Below, one piece after another: positions 41,341 through 55,476 of a stretch of DNA of 64,000 nucleotides (position 1 is the first letter of the stretch; the number at the start of each line of letters is the position of its first letter). The notes beneath the pieces were generated by a model that was not told the DNA's origin, made no database searches, and was given only the letters and a program-made list of their open reading frames with translations. This DNA comes from Bordetella parapertussis (GTDB lineage Bacteria; Pseudomonadota; Gammaproteobacteria; Burkholderiales; Burkholderiaceae_D). Made by a program: the position numbers and the translations under genes. The DNA lies in the NCBI GenBank assembly GCA_945866125.1, contig CAMBFZ010000017.1, forward strand, positions 1 to 64,000, read 5' to 3'.

Positions 41341-42090
41341 TTAGGCCTGTTCGCTGACCTCAACGAATTCGTCCGCGCCGCCTTTGATTGCTTCGACAGT
41401 TTCGTGCACAGCGTTGGCACGCCCTTCGAGGATGGCATCAGCCACACCACGCGCATACAAGGTGATCGCTTTGGACGAGTCGTCATTGCCCGGAATGACA
41501 TAGGTCACGCCGTCAGGCGAGTGATTGGTGTCGACTACGCCAATGATGGGGATACCGAGCTTGGTTGCTTCGGTAATGGCGCCCTTGTGATAACCGACGT
41601 CGATCACAAAAATCGCATCCGGCACGCCGCCCATGTCCTTGATGCCGCCAATGGCTTTTTGCAGCTTGATCATTTCGCGGCTAAACATCAGCGCTTCTTT
41701 TTTTGACAGCTTTTCAACCGAACCGTCAGCGATCGATGCTTCCATTTCTTTCAGGCGCTTGATCGAGGTCTTGATGGTCTTGAAATTGGTCAGCATGCCG
41801 CCGAGCCAACGCTGATCGACGAACGGCACACCGGCACGCTGCGCTTCAGCGGCAATAATGTCGCGCGCCTGACGCTTAGTACCGACCATCAGGATAGTGC
41901 CGCGGTTAGCCGATAATTGACGGATGTACTTCATCGCCTCCTGGTACATGCCTAGGGTCTTTTCCAGGTTGACGATATGAATTTTGTTGCGATGACCGAA
42001 AATGAACGGGGCCATCTTTGGGTTCCAGAAGCGGGTTTGGTGGCCAAAGTGGACACCGGCTTCCAGCATTTCACGCATGGTAACTGACAT
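41341..42090 (-). CDS. rpsB: 30S ribosomal protein S2
   Basis: S2 binds late to the 30S subunit next to S1. The 249 residues are full length: [48 protein letters not shown] and [16 protein letters not shown] 42090 (MSVTMREML) is the conserved start with GGAG 6-9 nt upstream; the frame runs 48 codons further through the leader. In E. coli S2 represses its own translation through the rpsB leader, and a long leader is present here too. Confidence 0.98.
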   Translation of the reverse strand: MSVTMREMLEAGVHFGHQTRFWNPKMAPFIFGHRNKIHIVNLEKTLGMYQEAMKYIRQLSANRGTILMVGTKRQARDIIAAEAQRAGVPFVDQRWLGGMLTNFKTIKTSIKRLKEMEASIADGSVEKLSKKEALMFSREMIKLQKAIGGIKDMGGVPDAIFVIDVGYHKGAITEATKLGIPIIGVVDTNHSPDGVTYVIPGNDDSSKAITLYARGVADAILEGRANAVHETVEAIKGGADEFVEVSEQA

Positions 42091-42335
42091 GACATTCTCC
42101 AGGGTTAGGTCTGGAACCTGGCCAGTGACCCGCGCCGATTTGCTCAGCGTGGGCACCCTTGTCGGCGCAGGTTCGCGATTTAATACAATCAAAAAACAAT
42201 TTGGGTTCAGTCTGACCCCGCTGCCGGGACTCAACTAGATCTCAGTTTGAAAACTTATTTAGCGAAATCAGGCAGTTTCATGCCGTCTTTTCAAGCTAAC
42301 CCACGATTGTACGCGATAAACCCTGTTTTTTCCAA
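42091..42335 (-). promoter_or_regulatory. rpsB promoter and about 200-nt leader
   Basis: On the minus strand TTGGAA (42335-42330), an 18-nt spacer and TACAAT (42311-42306) form a good sigma-70 promoter. Transcription would start near 42298, giving a leader of about 208 nt before the rpsB ATG. Such a length fits the known S2 autoregulatory leader, but I did not confirm the fold. Confidence 0.6.
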
Positions 42336-42374
42336 ATCGGTCCCCATCCTGAAGCAGATGCACCGCCGCTCGAC

Positions 42375-42380
42375 TATAAT
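42375..42380 (+). promoter_or_regulatory. Probable -10 element of map
   Basis: A perfect TATAAT lies 49 nt before the map ATG on the plus strand, divergent from the rpsB promoter. No clear -35 hexamer was found. Confidence 0.4.
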
Positions 42381-42429
42381 TTCAGATTACTCCTAACCAG
42401 CGCCGGCAACCGGCCGCACGTAACAGACC

Positions 42430-43266
42430 ATGGCCAACATTTCCATCAAAACCGCTGAAGATATCGCAGGAATGCGCATCGCAGGGCGGCTCGCTGCCGA
42501 GGTGCTCGACTTTATCGAGCCGCACATTAAGGCAGGCATCACCACCGGTGAGATTGACCGCCTGTGCCATGCCTACATGGTCGATGTTCAGCAGAGTATT
42601 CCTGCACCGCTCAACTACTGCCCGCCCGGCTACACCCCTTACCCCAAAGCGATCTGCACTTCGGTGAACGATGTGGTCTGCCACGGCATTCCGGGCGACA
42701 AAGTGCTCAAAAACGGCGACGTGATTAATATCGATATCACTGTCATCAAAAACGGCTACCACGGCGATACCAGCCGGATGTTTTACGTTGGCGAGCCCTC
42801 CATTCTGGCCAAGCGACTTGGCGACATTACCTTTGAGTGTATGTGGCTGGGCATTGCCAAAATTGCACCGGGCGCTCACTTGGGCGACATCGGCTTTGTA
42901 ATTCAGCAGCATGCAGAAAAAGCGGGCTACAGTGTCGTGCGCGAATTTTGCGGCCACGGCATTGGCAAGGTCTTCCACGAAGAACCACAGGTGCTGCACT
43001 ACGGTCGTCCCGGCACGCTGGACCAACTGGTGGCCGGCATGATTTTTACGGTCGAGCCAATGATCAATGCCGGTCGGCGCGACATCCGAGAAATGGGTGA
43101 TGGCTGGACCATCAAAACCAAAGACCGAAGTCTCTCAGCGCAGTGGGAGCATACCGTGCTGGTAACCGAAACCGGCTACGAAGTACTGACCGTCTCGCCC
43201 GGCATGCCAGCGCCTCCGGCCATCATTTCGGCGCATCATGCCCTTAGCCCGGCCGCCATTGCCTGA
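42430..43266 (+). CDS. map: Methionine aminopeptidase, type I
   Basis: Map removes the N-terminal Met from new proteins after PDF has deformylated them. The 278 residues have the pita-bread fold with the metal ligands in [20 protein letters not shown] (two Asp), [16 protein letters not shown] (His), TVEPMIN (Glu) and [11 protein letters not shown] (Glu). Divergent from rpsB, the classic arrangement. The C-terminus is slightly longer than E. coli Map (264) and its last codons overlap the possible glnD start. Confidence 0.97.
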   Translation: MANISIKTAEDIAGMRIAGRLAAEVLDFIEPHIKAGITTGEIDRLCHAYMVDVQQSIPAPLNYCPPGYTPYPKAICTSVNDVVCHGIPGDKVLKNGDVINIDITVIKNGYHGDTSRMFYVGEPSILAKRLGDITFECMWLGIAKIAPGAHLGDIGFVIQQHAEKAGYSVVREFCGHGIGKVFHEEPQVLHYGRPGTLDQLVAGMIFTVEPMINAGRRDIREMGDGWTIKTKDRSLSAQWEHTVLVTETGYEVLTVSPGMPAPPAIISAHHALSPAAIA

Positions 43267-45820
43267 TATGGCGGCGGTGGCTGGCGCGCTGCGTGAGCAG
43301 CTCAAAAACGATCGCCAGGCCATCGTCGCAGACTACGAAGCCGATCGCAAGCCCGAGCGGCTGCTCACTCGCCTGCGGCAAAACACCGATCTGGTGTTAA
43401 CGGCTGCCTGGAAAAGCTTTGACTTCCCTTCTGAGCTGGCCTTCGTTGCCGTTGGCGGTTATGGTCGCGGCGAATTGTTTCCTTATTCGGATGTCGACTT
43501 GCTGGTCTTGCTTGCATCCGCGCCCGACGCCCCTCTACGCGACAAGCTAGAACAGTTTGTCCAATTACTGTGGGATCTGGGTTTGGAAATCGGGCACAGC
43601 ATTCGCACAGTGGACGAATGCCTCTCTGAGTCGGCCGCAGACATTACCGTGCAGACCAGTCTGCTGGAAGCCCGCCGCATCACCGGCAGTCGAAAATTAT
43701 TCAACCTGCTGCAGGAACGTTGTGCGCAGGCGATGGACCCGCGCGCTTTTTTTCAGGCCAAAACGCTCGAGCTTTCGCAGCGTCACGTCAAATACGAAAA
43801 CACGCCCTACAGTCTTGAGCCCAACTGCAAAGAGAGCCCCGGCGGCCTGCGCGATCTGCAGGTTATTTTGTGGGTCGCCAAGGCCGCGCGTTTGGGCAAT
43901 TCCTGGCGCGAACTCGCCGAGCGGGACCTGATTACGGCAACCGAAGCACGCCAACTCGCCGCCAAAGAACGCGCGTTCAAAGACATTCGGATACGCCTGC
44001 ATTTGCATGCAAAGCGGCGCGAAGACCGGCTGGTGTTTGATGTGCAAACGCCGATAGCCGAAAGCTTTGGTTTTGTTACCACCGACGCGCGCCGCGCCAG
44101 TGAAGTACTGATGCAGCGGTACTACTGGGCTGCCAAAGCGGTCACGCAGCTCAACACGATCTTGTTGCAAAACATTCAGGCGCGCCTGTTCCCGCAAGAC
44201 AGTGTGCCGCGCGCCGTCAATCCACGCTTCAACGAAGTCAACGGGCTGATTGACATCGTGCATGACCACGTCTTTGACGAGATACCTTCGGCGATATTGG
44301 AAATATTCCTGCTGCTCGAGCAACACGGCGAACTGAAAGGAATGACTGCACGCACACAGCGCGCGATCTGGCATGCGCGCTTTAATATCGATGCCCGCTT
44401 CCGGCGCGACCCGGCCAATCGCGCCTTGTTTTTACAGATACTGCAAGCGCCGCAGGGCATCACGCGCGCGCTGCGCAATATGAATCAATTATCGATTTTG
44501 GGACGTTATTTGCCCAACTTCCGCCGCATCATCGGCCAGATGCAGCATGACCTGTTTCACGTCTACACAGTGGACCAGCATATCCTGATGGTGGTACGCA
44601 ATGTGCGGCGCTTTTGCATCCCTGAGCACGCGCACGAGTATCCGTTTTGTAGTCAGCTCATTGCCAATTTTGCCCAGCCCTGGCTACTTTATATCGCGGC
44701 GCTGTTTCATGACATCGCCAAAGGCCGGGGTGGCGATCATTCGCAACTTGGGATGCAGGATGCGCGACGATTTTGCCGCGATCATGGTCTGTCAAAATCC
44801 GACACAGAACTGGTCGTGTTTTTAGTCGAGCAGCATTTGAGTATGTCGCAAGTCGCTCAAAAGCAGGACTTGTCTGACCCAGATGTGGTGCGCGCTTTCG
44901 TGCATACCGTAAAAGATGAACGGCATCTCACCGCGCTCTATTTGCTCACAGTGGCTGACATACGCGGCACCAGCCCCAAGGTCTGGAATGCATGGAAAGG
45001 CAAGCTGCTCGAAGATCTATACCGGATGAGTTTGCGGGTACTGGGCGGCGAAGCGCCGTCGGCTGATCGCGAACTGCAAAACCGTCAGCAGGAAGCGATC
45101 GCCACGCTGCGGCTGTATGGCTTATCCGAACACGCGCATGAAGCGCTCTGGAAAAATCTCGATGTCGGCTATTTTTTGCGTCACGACGCATCCGAAATCG
45201 CGTGGCAAACCCGGGTGCTGTGTGAACATCTCAGCAGTGCCTTACCGATTGTCCGCTGCCGCCTGGCACCTGTCGGGGAAGGCTTGCAAGTGACGGTTTA
45301 TTTGCGGGATCAGCCGGATCTGTTCGCGCGTATCTGCAGTTATTTTGACCGCAAAAATTTCAGCATCCTCGACGCCAAAATTCATACCACCCGCGACGGT
45401 TACGCGCTCGATACGTTCTTGGTAAGTGAGCCGAATTTTGCAGACAACTACCGTGAGCTCATCACGCTCATTGAGCATGATCTGACGCACTGGTTGCAGA
45501 CCAGCGCGGCTTTGCCGCCGCCGGCCAAGGCCAGATTGTCGCGCCTCTCGCGATCCTTCCCGATTACACCCACATTACAATTACGACCGGATGAACGCGG
45601 CCAGTATTATTTATTGTCGATCTCGGCAAGCGACCGCACGGGCTTACTCTATTCGATTGCCAGCGTGCTGGCCCGCTACAAAGTCAATCTGCACACCGCC
45701 AAGATCACGACGCTTGGTGAGCGGGTCGAAGACGTGTTTCTGGTAGATGGCCCGGTGCTGTCGCACGCGCGCAGTCAGATTGCGTTCGAATCCGATTTAC
45801 TTGACGCCCTGCGCGTCTGA
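43238..45820 (+). CDS. glnD: Bifunctional uridylyltransferase / uridylyl-removing enzyme (PII modifying)
   Basis: GlnD senses glutamine and adds or removes UMP on PII proteins, controlling nitrogen metabolism. The 860 residues run: nucleotidyltransferase domain with [20 protein letters not shown] near 75-95, HD hydrolase domain with [12 protein letters not shown] near 490, and two C-terminal ACT domains ([40 protein letters not shown]). The start is uncertain: ATG 43238 overlaps map by 29 nt, while ATG 43268 (MAAVAGAL) follows the map stop by one base; neither has a clear ribosome-binding site. Confidence 0.96.
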   Translation: MPLARPPLPDMAAVAGALREQLKNDRQAIVADYEADRKPERLLTRLRQNTDLVLTAAWKSFDFPSELAFVAVGGYGRGELFPYSDVDLLVLLASAPDAPLRDKLEQFVQLLWDLGLEIGHSIRTVDECLSESAADITVQTSLLEARRITGSRKLFNLLQERCAQAMDPRAFFQAKTLELSQRHVKYENTPYSLEPNCKESPGGLRDLQVILWVAKAARLGNSWRELAERDLITATEARQLAAKERAFKDIRIRLHLHAKRREDRLVFDVQTPIAESFGFVTTDARRASEVLMQRYYWAAKAVTQLNTILLQNIQARLFPQDSVPRAVNPRFNEVNGLIDIVHDHVFDEIPSAILEIFLLLEQHGELKGMTARTQRAIWHARFNIDARFRRDPANRALFLQILQAPQGITRALRNMNQLSILGRYLPNFRRIIGQMQHDLFHVYTVDQHILMVVRNVRRFCIPEHAHEYPFCSQLIANFAQPWLLYIAALFHDIAKGRGGDHSQLGMQDARRFCRDHGLSKSDTELVVFLVEQHLSMSQVAQKQDLSDPDVVRAFVHTVKDERHLTALYLLTVADIRGTSPKVWNAWKGKLLEDLYRMSLRVLGGEAPSADRELQNRQQEAIATLRLYGLSEHAHEALWKNLDVGYFLRHDASEIAWQTRVLCEHLSSALPIVRCRLAPVGEGLQVTVYLRDQPDLFARICSYFDRKNFSILDAKIHTTRDGYALDTFLVSEPNFADNYRELITLIEHDLTHWLQTSAALPPPAKARLSRLSRSFPITPTLQLRPDERGQYYLLSISASDRTGLLYSIASVLARYKVNLHTAKITTLGERVEDVFLVDGPVLSHARSQIAFESDLLDALRV

Positions 45821-45839
45821 CCATTTTATTTTTCGCACG

Positions 45840-46586
45840 ATGACCGAACCTTTACGCCTATCCAAACGCATGTCCGAGTTAGGTCTTTGTTCCCGCCGTG
45901 AGGCCGATGACTGGATCGCCAAGGGTTGGGTGCGGGTGGATGGTGTGGTGATCGCAGAGCTTGGCAGTAAAGTGCTGCCGCATCAAAAAGTGACGATTGA
46001 GCGGCAAGCCCAAGCCCAACAAGCCCGATTGGTCACGGTGCTGATCAACAAGCCCATGGCCTATGTCAGCGGCCAGGCCGAAGATGGTTACAAGCCCGCG
46101 GTGGTGCTGGTACGCCCTGAAAATCGTTGGGCCGAGGACCAAACGCCGATTCAATTTTCAGCGGCGCAGTTAAAAAGTCTGGTGCCTGCGGGGCGGCTGG
46201 ACATTGATTCGGTGGGTTTGCTGGTGCTGACGCAAGACGGCCGCATTGCCAAACACCTCATCGGCGAAGACAGCCAGATCGAAAAAGAATATCTGGTACG
46301 GGTGAAATACGGCAAACCCGGACGACTACCCGAGCACGAACTCAAACGGCTCAACCACGGGCTCTCGCTCGACGGCCGCGCGCTCAGACCGGCCAAGGTG
46401 CGCTGGCAAAATGATGACCAGCTCTGCTTTATTCTGCGCGAAGGCAAAAAACGGCAGATCCGGCGCATGTGCGAAATGGTCGGCTTGCAGGTGCTAGGAC
46501 TCAAACGGGTACGGATCGGCGGCGTGAAGCTGGGCAATCTGCCCGTGGGGCAATGGCGTTATCTGGGAGCGGATGAGGGATTTTAG
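45840..46586 (+). CDS. rluF: RluF/RsuA-family 23S rRNA pseudouridine synthase
   Basis: The 248-residue enzyme has an N-terminal S4 RNA-binding domain (LRLSKRMSELGLCSRREADDWI) and the RsuA-type catalytic domain with the Asp in VPAGRLDIDSVGLLVLT and EGKKRQIRRMCEMVGL. Overall similarity is to RluF, which modifies U2604 of 23S rRNA, but RluE/RsuA-like specificity cannot be excluded. ATG 45840 is chosen as the domain start; it lies 19 nt after glnD, while the longer frame overlaps glnD. A TTGACC/GGTCAA inverted repeat follows the stop directly. Confidence 0.88.
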   Translation: MTEPLRLSKRMSELGLCSRREADDWIAKGWVRVDGVVIAELGSKVLPHQKVTIERQAQAQQARLVTVLINKPMAYVSGQAEDGYKPAVVLVRPENRWAEDQTPIQFSAAQLKSLVPAGRLDIDSVGLLVLTQDGRIAKHLIGEDSQIEKEYLVRVKYGKPGRLPEHELKRLNHGLSLDGRALRPAKVRWQNDDQLCFILREGKKRQIRRMCEMVGLQVLGLKRVRIGGVKLGNLPVGQWRYLGADEGF

Positions 46587-46678
46587 TTGACCGTCCATAG
46601 TGGTCAATATGGCTTCGAGAAGAGCGATGATTACGGAAACGAGTGTGGTTAACCTGACCGAACCCTGCCTCCCTTAAC

Positions 46679-47211
46679 TCAGTCATCCGCACCCGCATCC
46701 AAGCCCGGAAACAGTACCTCGGTATAGCCGAACTGCGAAAAATCTTTCACCCGCATCGGGTAAAGCACGCCAATCAAGTGATCGCATTCATGCTGCACCA
46801 CCCGCGCATGAAAACCCTCAACCTCACGGCTGATCGGCTGCCCAAACTGATCCACCCCGCTGTAATGCAATCGCGTATAGCGCGGCACCATGCCGCGCAA
46901 GCCCGGCACCGACAGGCAGCCTTCCCAGCCGGCCTCTGTCTCTTCTGACAGCGGTGTCAGCACCGGATTCAAAAGTACCGTCTCCGGTACAGGCGGCGCA
47001 TCTGGGTAGCGCGGGCTTTGCCTGAATCCAAAAATCACCAGCTGCAAATTCACGCCAATCTGCGGCGCGGCCAGCCCGGCACCATCGGCCGCGTGCATGG
47101 TCTCAAACATGTCGGCAATCAACGCATCAAGCTCCGCTGTGCCAAATGCGGTCACGGGCTCGGCCTGCAACAATAAGCGCGGGTCGCCCATTTTCAGAAT
47201 TTCTCGTACCG

Positions 47212-47215
<4 letters not shown>
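46679..47215 (-). CDS. def: Peptide deformylase
   Basis: Deformylase removes the formyl group from new N-termini. The 178 residues carry all three motifs: [18 protein letters not shown] (metal ligand C100) and QHECDHLIG (H142, catalytic E143, H146). The ATG overlaps the galU stop by four bases. This gene is not paired with fmt as the usual housekeeping def is, so it may be a second deformylase of the genome; that is inference from context. Confidence 0.95.
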
Positions 47216-51274
<4,059 letters not shown>

Positions 51275-51481
51275 GGACAGACCTCGACAACACGCTCATA
51301 AAAATTCCATACAAAAATAATGGGCGAATCGCCCAATCGGTTAAGTCGCCATTTTAAGGGATGTTGCCGAACATTCTCTGAAATCAGGGCGGACATTGCA
51401 AAGTTGACAAAAATCAATACCTTGAAAATTCAAGTCTCTATGATGACAAAGAAGCAATTAACAGTAAGTGGAGAGAAAGCC

Positions 51482-51697
51482 ATGAATCAATCAAGCGACC
51501 TCAAACTGCATGGCCTGACGATGTTGAGCGTCAGGCCCATTTACCGCCGCATGCGTCAGTGGTGGCTGCGCCGCACGGAGGAACACTACCTGATCTGCGC
51601 CGCCGTCGAGCACGAGCGTGCGCAGGAAGCGGAGCAAAACGAATCGTATTACCAAAAACGCGCCGCCATGGCACGTTCGGCGCGGCACTGGGACTAA
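51482..51697 (+). CDS. Small orphan protein between zipA and smc
   Basis: The 71-residue frame starts at ATG 51482 with GGAGA 7-11 nt upstream. The protein is basic in the first half (RPIYRRMRQWWLRRTEEHY) and rich in Glu/Gln/Ala in the second, with no membrane segment. The frame is open upstream for 54 codons to 51320, without a better ribosome-binding site. It lies on the plus strand between the minus-strand genes smc and zipA, splitting a cluster often contiguous. I do not recognise it; it could be spurious. Confidence 0.45.
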   Translation: MNQSSDLKLHGLTMLSVRPIYRRMRQWWLRRTEEHYLICAAVEHERAQEAEQNESYYQKRAAMARSARHWD

Positions 51698-51719
51698 ACA
51701 AGCCGCTCGCCGCAGGGCT

Positions 51720-54700
51720 TTAGGCCGCCTGGCCTTCGGCCGTCAGGCTCGCTGCGGACTCCATATCTACTGCCACGATGCGGGAGACGCCCTGCTCTTG
51801 CATCGTCACACCGATCAGCTGCTGGGCCATCTCCATGGCGATTTTGTTATGCGAGATAAACAAAAATTGCGTGTTGGCCGACATGCGCTTAACGAGATTA
51901 CAAAAGCGCTCCGTGTTGGCATCGTCAAGCGGTGCATCGACCTCATCAAGTAAACAAAACGGGGCCGGATTAAGCTGAAAAATAGAAAACACCAGCGCGG
52001 TTGCCGTCAGCGCCTTCTCGCCACCCGAAAGCAAATGAATGGTCGCGTTTTTCTTCCCCGGCGGCTGGGCCATCACCTGCACGCCCGAGTCCAGAATCTC
52101 TTCGCCCGTCATCACCAGCTTGGCATTGCCGCCACCGAACAGCACCGGAAACAGCTCACCAAAATGATGATTCACTTTATCAAAGGTGTCTTGCAGCAGG
52201 TCGCGCGTTTCTTTGTCGATTTTATGAATCGCATCTTCCAGCGTGGTGATGGCTTCCATCAAATCGGCATTTTGCGCATCCAGGAAATTCTTGCGCTCGG
52301 ACGCTTGGGCCAGCTCATCCAGCGCCGCCAGATTGACCGCGCCGAGTGACGCAATCGCATTGGTCAGGCGCGTCACCTCACCCTGCAGCCAGGAAGGCCG
52401 CACATCGCCGGTCAGCTTTTCTGCCAGCACCACCTCGTCAGCCTGTGCCTCCGTCAATTGCTGTGCATACTGTTCTTGATTGAGACGCGCAGCCTGCTCT
52501 TTAAGCTGAAACTCAACGATGCGGTCACGCATCGGCTGCAGACTCCGCTCGATGGCCAGCTTGGCTTCGTCCTGCCCACGCATGTGCTGAGTGAGCTGGT
52601 CGAGTTCGTGACGGGCGTTGGCTAACGCCACCTCTTGTTCGCTGCGTTTTTCCAGCAAGGACTGCAAGCCGGCCTGCGCGGTCTGGTCGTCGAGTGTTTC
52701 GAGCTCCAGCTGACCCTGCTCCATGCTGGCAAAAAGCTGCGCTGATTGCTCCAGTGCGGTGGTGATATTGCGCTTGAGTTCTTCGATCCGATTCGCATGA
52801 GATTGCTGAGCAAATTGCGCTTGTTGCGCTGCGCGTTCGAGTTCACGCAACTGCTCGCGGGCCAGATTGAGCGCCTGTTCGCGCTCCAGATAGACCGTCT
52901 GCCCGTCTTCATGCCGCTCTTGCATCACCGCCAGCTCAGCGTCAAGCTGCTCAAACGCGGCTTCGGATTCGAGCTTGATCTGTTGCTGCTCCGCTTCCTG
53001 GGCCGCGATCTCACTGAGGTCGCTGGCGATTTGCATGCTGCGCTGGCTAAAGCGCTCCTGCACTTCGCTGAGCTTGAGAATCTCCATCTGCAAACCATGC
53101 AGGCTTTGGGTCAATGCGGCGACTTGATGAGTCAATTCCTGCAGCCGCTGCGTGCCCTGGGTCAGCGCGCTATCCGCGCGCACCGAACGCTGACGCGCCT
53201 CGTCGGCCAGCATCTGCTGAGCCCGCAACTGCCGCCCCAAATTATCAATCTCTTGCTGCCGCGCCAGCATGCCATCCTGCTCGGAGTCCGCGGCATAAAA
53301 ACGCACCGACAGCTTGCCCACCAGATGCCCCTGACGGGTCACCAAACACGCACCGGCTGGTAATTTGCTACGGTCAGCAAACGCGACTGCCGCATCATCG
53401 GCGACAAAAACATTGTGCAACCAGTCCTGCATCAGCGCCCGCAAGCCCGGGTCATTCAGCTGCATCAGCGACAACAGCGGCTTTAAGCCCGCGGGCGCAG
53501 GCTCACCACTACCGCTGGTGCCTGTAATTGAAAACAGCGACAACTTGGCCGGGGGCGCATCACTAAAAAACGCCTTGGCCCAATCTAAATTAGACACTTC
53601 GAGTGCACCGGTACGCTCACGCAAAACGGACTCCAGTGCCGTTTCCCAGCCCGCCTCAATATGCAGCTTTTGCCACAGGCGCGGTAAGCCACCGAGCTCA
53701 TGCTTGCTGAGCCAGGGCGCAACTTTGCCTTCGGTCTGCACGCTTTCTTGCAATTGCTTCAATGCTGAGAGCCGCGCCTCATATTGCGCATGACTAGCGC
53801 TCTCGCTATTAGACTGCTCTTGCGCCTCACGGCGCTCTTGTTCGAGCTGTGGCTGACGCTCGCGGGCAGCATCAAGATGGGCGCTCGCTTCGTCTAGCTG
53901 CGCCTGCTTTTCTTGCGCTTGCACGGTAAGGTTGGCCAGATGTGTGGTGTCCGGCAAGGACAAGCCGTTTTGCTCTTGGGCCAGACGCTCACGGCGCTGT
54001 AACAAACTGGCCAAAATATTGGACGCGTTACGCTGATGCGCCGATTCAAGTTCAATTTTTTGTTGTGCCTGCATGATGCGCGAGCGTGACTCGGTACTCG
54101 AGAGCTGCGCCGCGCGCCAACTTTCTTCCAAAGCCGGCAAGGCTTCCTGATGCCGTTGCGCCGACTCTTGCGATTCGGCCACGCGCATCGCGTGTTCTTC
54201 GAGCTCAATGCCGGCCTGCGACAACTCGTCTTGAAACTGGGTGCTCTGACGCTGCCATTGCTCGCGCTGGACAGTCAGAGAATTAAGCTGAGTTTGCAAG
54301 CGCGAGCGTGATTCAATCACAAACTTGATCTGCGCCTCTAAGCTGCCGATCTCGGAATTGGTCTGATACAACGCGCCCTGGGCACTGTGCATACGGTCGC
54401 CCGCGACATAGTGCGCCTGACGCTGATGCTCCAGCTCAGTCTCGACATGACGCAGCTTCGCGTTTTGTTCTTCGATATCGGTTTGCGCTTTTTCGATATC
54501 GCGGGCGAATTTTTCTTGCTCGACTTTCGCTTCGTTTTTACGCAGCAGCCACAGCAGTTTTTGCTTTTCTTCCTGATCAGCCTGCAAGCCATGGAATTTT
54601 TGCGCGACTTCAGCCTGCGCCTGCAGCTTCTCTAAGTTGGCGTTCAGCTCACGCAAAATATCGTCAACGCGCTGCAGATTTTCGCGCGTATCCTGCAGCC

Positions 54701-55247
54701 GATTTTCGGTCTCACGGCGGCGTTCTTTATATTTTGATACGCCCGCGGCTTCTTCGAGAAAAATCCGCAGCTCTTCAGGCCGCGCTTCAATGATGCGCGA
54801 AATCATGCCCTGACCAATGATCGCGTAGGCGCGAGGACCCAGGCCTGTACCCAGGAAAATGTCCTGAATATCACGCCGCCGTACCGTTTGATTATTGATG
54901 TAATAAGTCGAGGTGCCATCACGGGTCAGCGTGCGCTTGACCGCGATCTCGGCGTAGGTGCTCCATTGCCCTGACGCTTTGCCGTCAGCGTTATCAAACA
55001 CCAGCTCAACGGACGATCGTCCCGCTGGTTTGCGCGTCGTGGTGCCATTAAAAATCACGTCTTGCATCGACTCACCGCGCAACTCCGAGGCTTTGGATTC
55101 ACCTAGCACCCAGCGCACAGCATCAATAATATTGGACTTACCACAACCGTTCGGGCCCACCACGCCAACGAGCTGGCCGGGCACCTGAAAATTAGTCGGG
55201 TCGACGAAGGACTTGAAGCCAGAAAGCTTGAGGGAAGTTAACCGCAC
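51720..55247 (-). CDS. smc: Chromosome segregation protein SMC
   Basis: SMC is the ring-forming ATPase of the bacterial condensin. The 1175 residues run: head half with Walker A GPNGCGKSNIIDAVRW at about 31-46, a coiled coil, the hinge near 520-640 (LPRLWQKLHIEAGWETALES), the return coil, then signature LLSGGEKALTATALVFSIF and Walker B FCLLDEVDAPLDDAN. Full length. scpA and scpB are not in the window. It is the first of the minus-strand smc-zipA-ligA-galU-def genes, though separated from zipA by about 445 nt. Confidence 0.98.
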   Translation of the reverse strand: MRLTSLKLSGFKSFVDPTNFQVPGQLVGVVGPNGCGKSNIIDAVRWVLGESKASELRGESMQDVIFNGTTTRKPAGRSSVELVFDNADGKASGQWSTYAEIAVKRTLTRDGTSTYYINNQTVRRRDIQDIFLGTGLGPRAYAIIGQGMISRIIEARPEELRIFLEEAAGVSKYKERRRETENRLQDTRENLQRVDDILRELNANLEKLQAQAEVAQKFHGLQADQEEKQKLLWLLRKNEAKVEQEKFARDIEKAQTDIEEQNAKLRHVETELEHQRQAHYVAGDRMHSAQGALYQTNSEIGSLEAQIKFVIESRSRLQTQLNSLTVQREQWQRQSTQFQDELSQAGIELEEHAMRVAESQESAQRHQEALPALEESWRAAQLSSTESRSRIMQAQQKIELESAHQRNASNILASLLQRRERLAQEQNGLSLPDTTHLANLTVQAQEKQAQLDEASAHLDAARERQPQLEQERREAQEQSNSESASHAQYEARLSALKQLQESVQTEGKVAPWLSKHELGGLPRLWQKLHIEAGWETALESVLRERTGALEVSNLDWAKAFFSDAPPAKLSLFSITGTSGSGEPAPAGLKPLLSLMQLNDPGLRALMQDWLHNVFVADDAAVAFADRSKLPAGACLVTRQGHLVGKLSVRFYAADSEQDGMLARQQEIDNLGRQLRAQQMLADEARQRSVRADSALTQGTQRLQELTHQVAALTQSLHGLQMEILKLSEVQERFSQRSMQIASDLSEIAAQEAEQQQIKLESEAAFEQLDAELAVMQERHEDGQTVYLEREQALNLAREQLRELERAAQQAQFAQQSHANRIEELKRNITTALEQSAQLFASMEQGQLELETLDDQTAQAGLQSLLEKRSEQEVALANARHELDQLTQHMRGQDEAKLAIERSLQPMRDRIVEFQLKEQAARLNQEQYAQQLTEAQADEVVLAEKLTGDVRPSWLQGEVTRLTNAIASLGAVNLAALDELAQASERKNFLDAQNADLMEAITTLEDAIHKIDKETRDLLQDTFDKVNHHFGELFPVLFGGGNAKLVMTGEEILDSGVQVMAQPPGKKNATIHLLSGGEKALTATALVFSIFQLNPAPFCLLDEVDAPLDDANTERFCNLVKRMSANTQFLFISHNKIAMEMAQQLIGVTMQEQGVSRIVAVDMESAASLTAEGQAA

Positions 55248-55415
55248 GTTATAAACTTTTAAAACTTACAAAAAGAGAAACCGGGCTCGCCATCAACCCG
55301 GGCACGCAAACAATCCGCGCATCATATCATTTGGCCGACGCCATTCTGGATACGAGAGAGGGGTCAATTCCGTGTTTTGTTCCGCCCGTCGGCGGCAGGC
55401 TCGGACACCGGACGG

Positions 55416-55476
55416 TATAATCCGGCAACTTCAGCTGCTCCCTTCCTGTTCCATCACCATGCCTAAACTCCTGTGA
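55416..55476 (+). promoter_or_regulatory. dapC -10 element and five-codon minicistron before the GTG start
   Basis: TATAAT at 55416-55421 is a likely -10 for dapC. An ATG at 55459 opens a five-codon frame (MPKLL) whose TGA (55474-55476) overlaps the dapC GTG (55473-55475). The overlap could couple re-initiation at GTG, or be chance. Confidence 0.35.
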
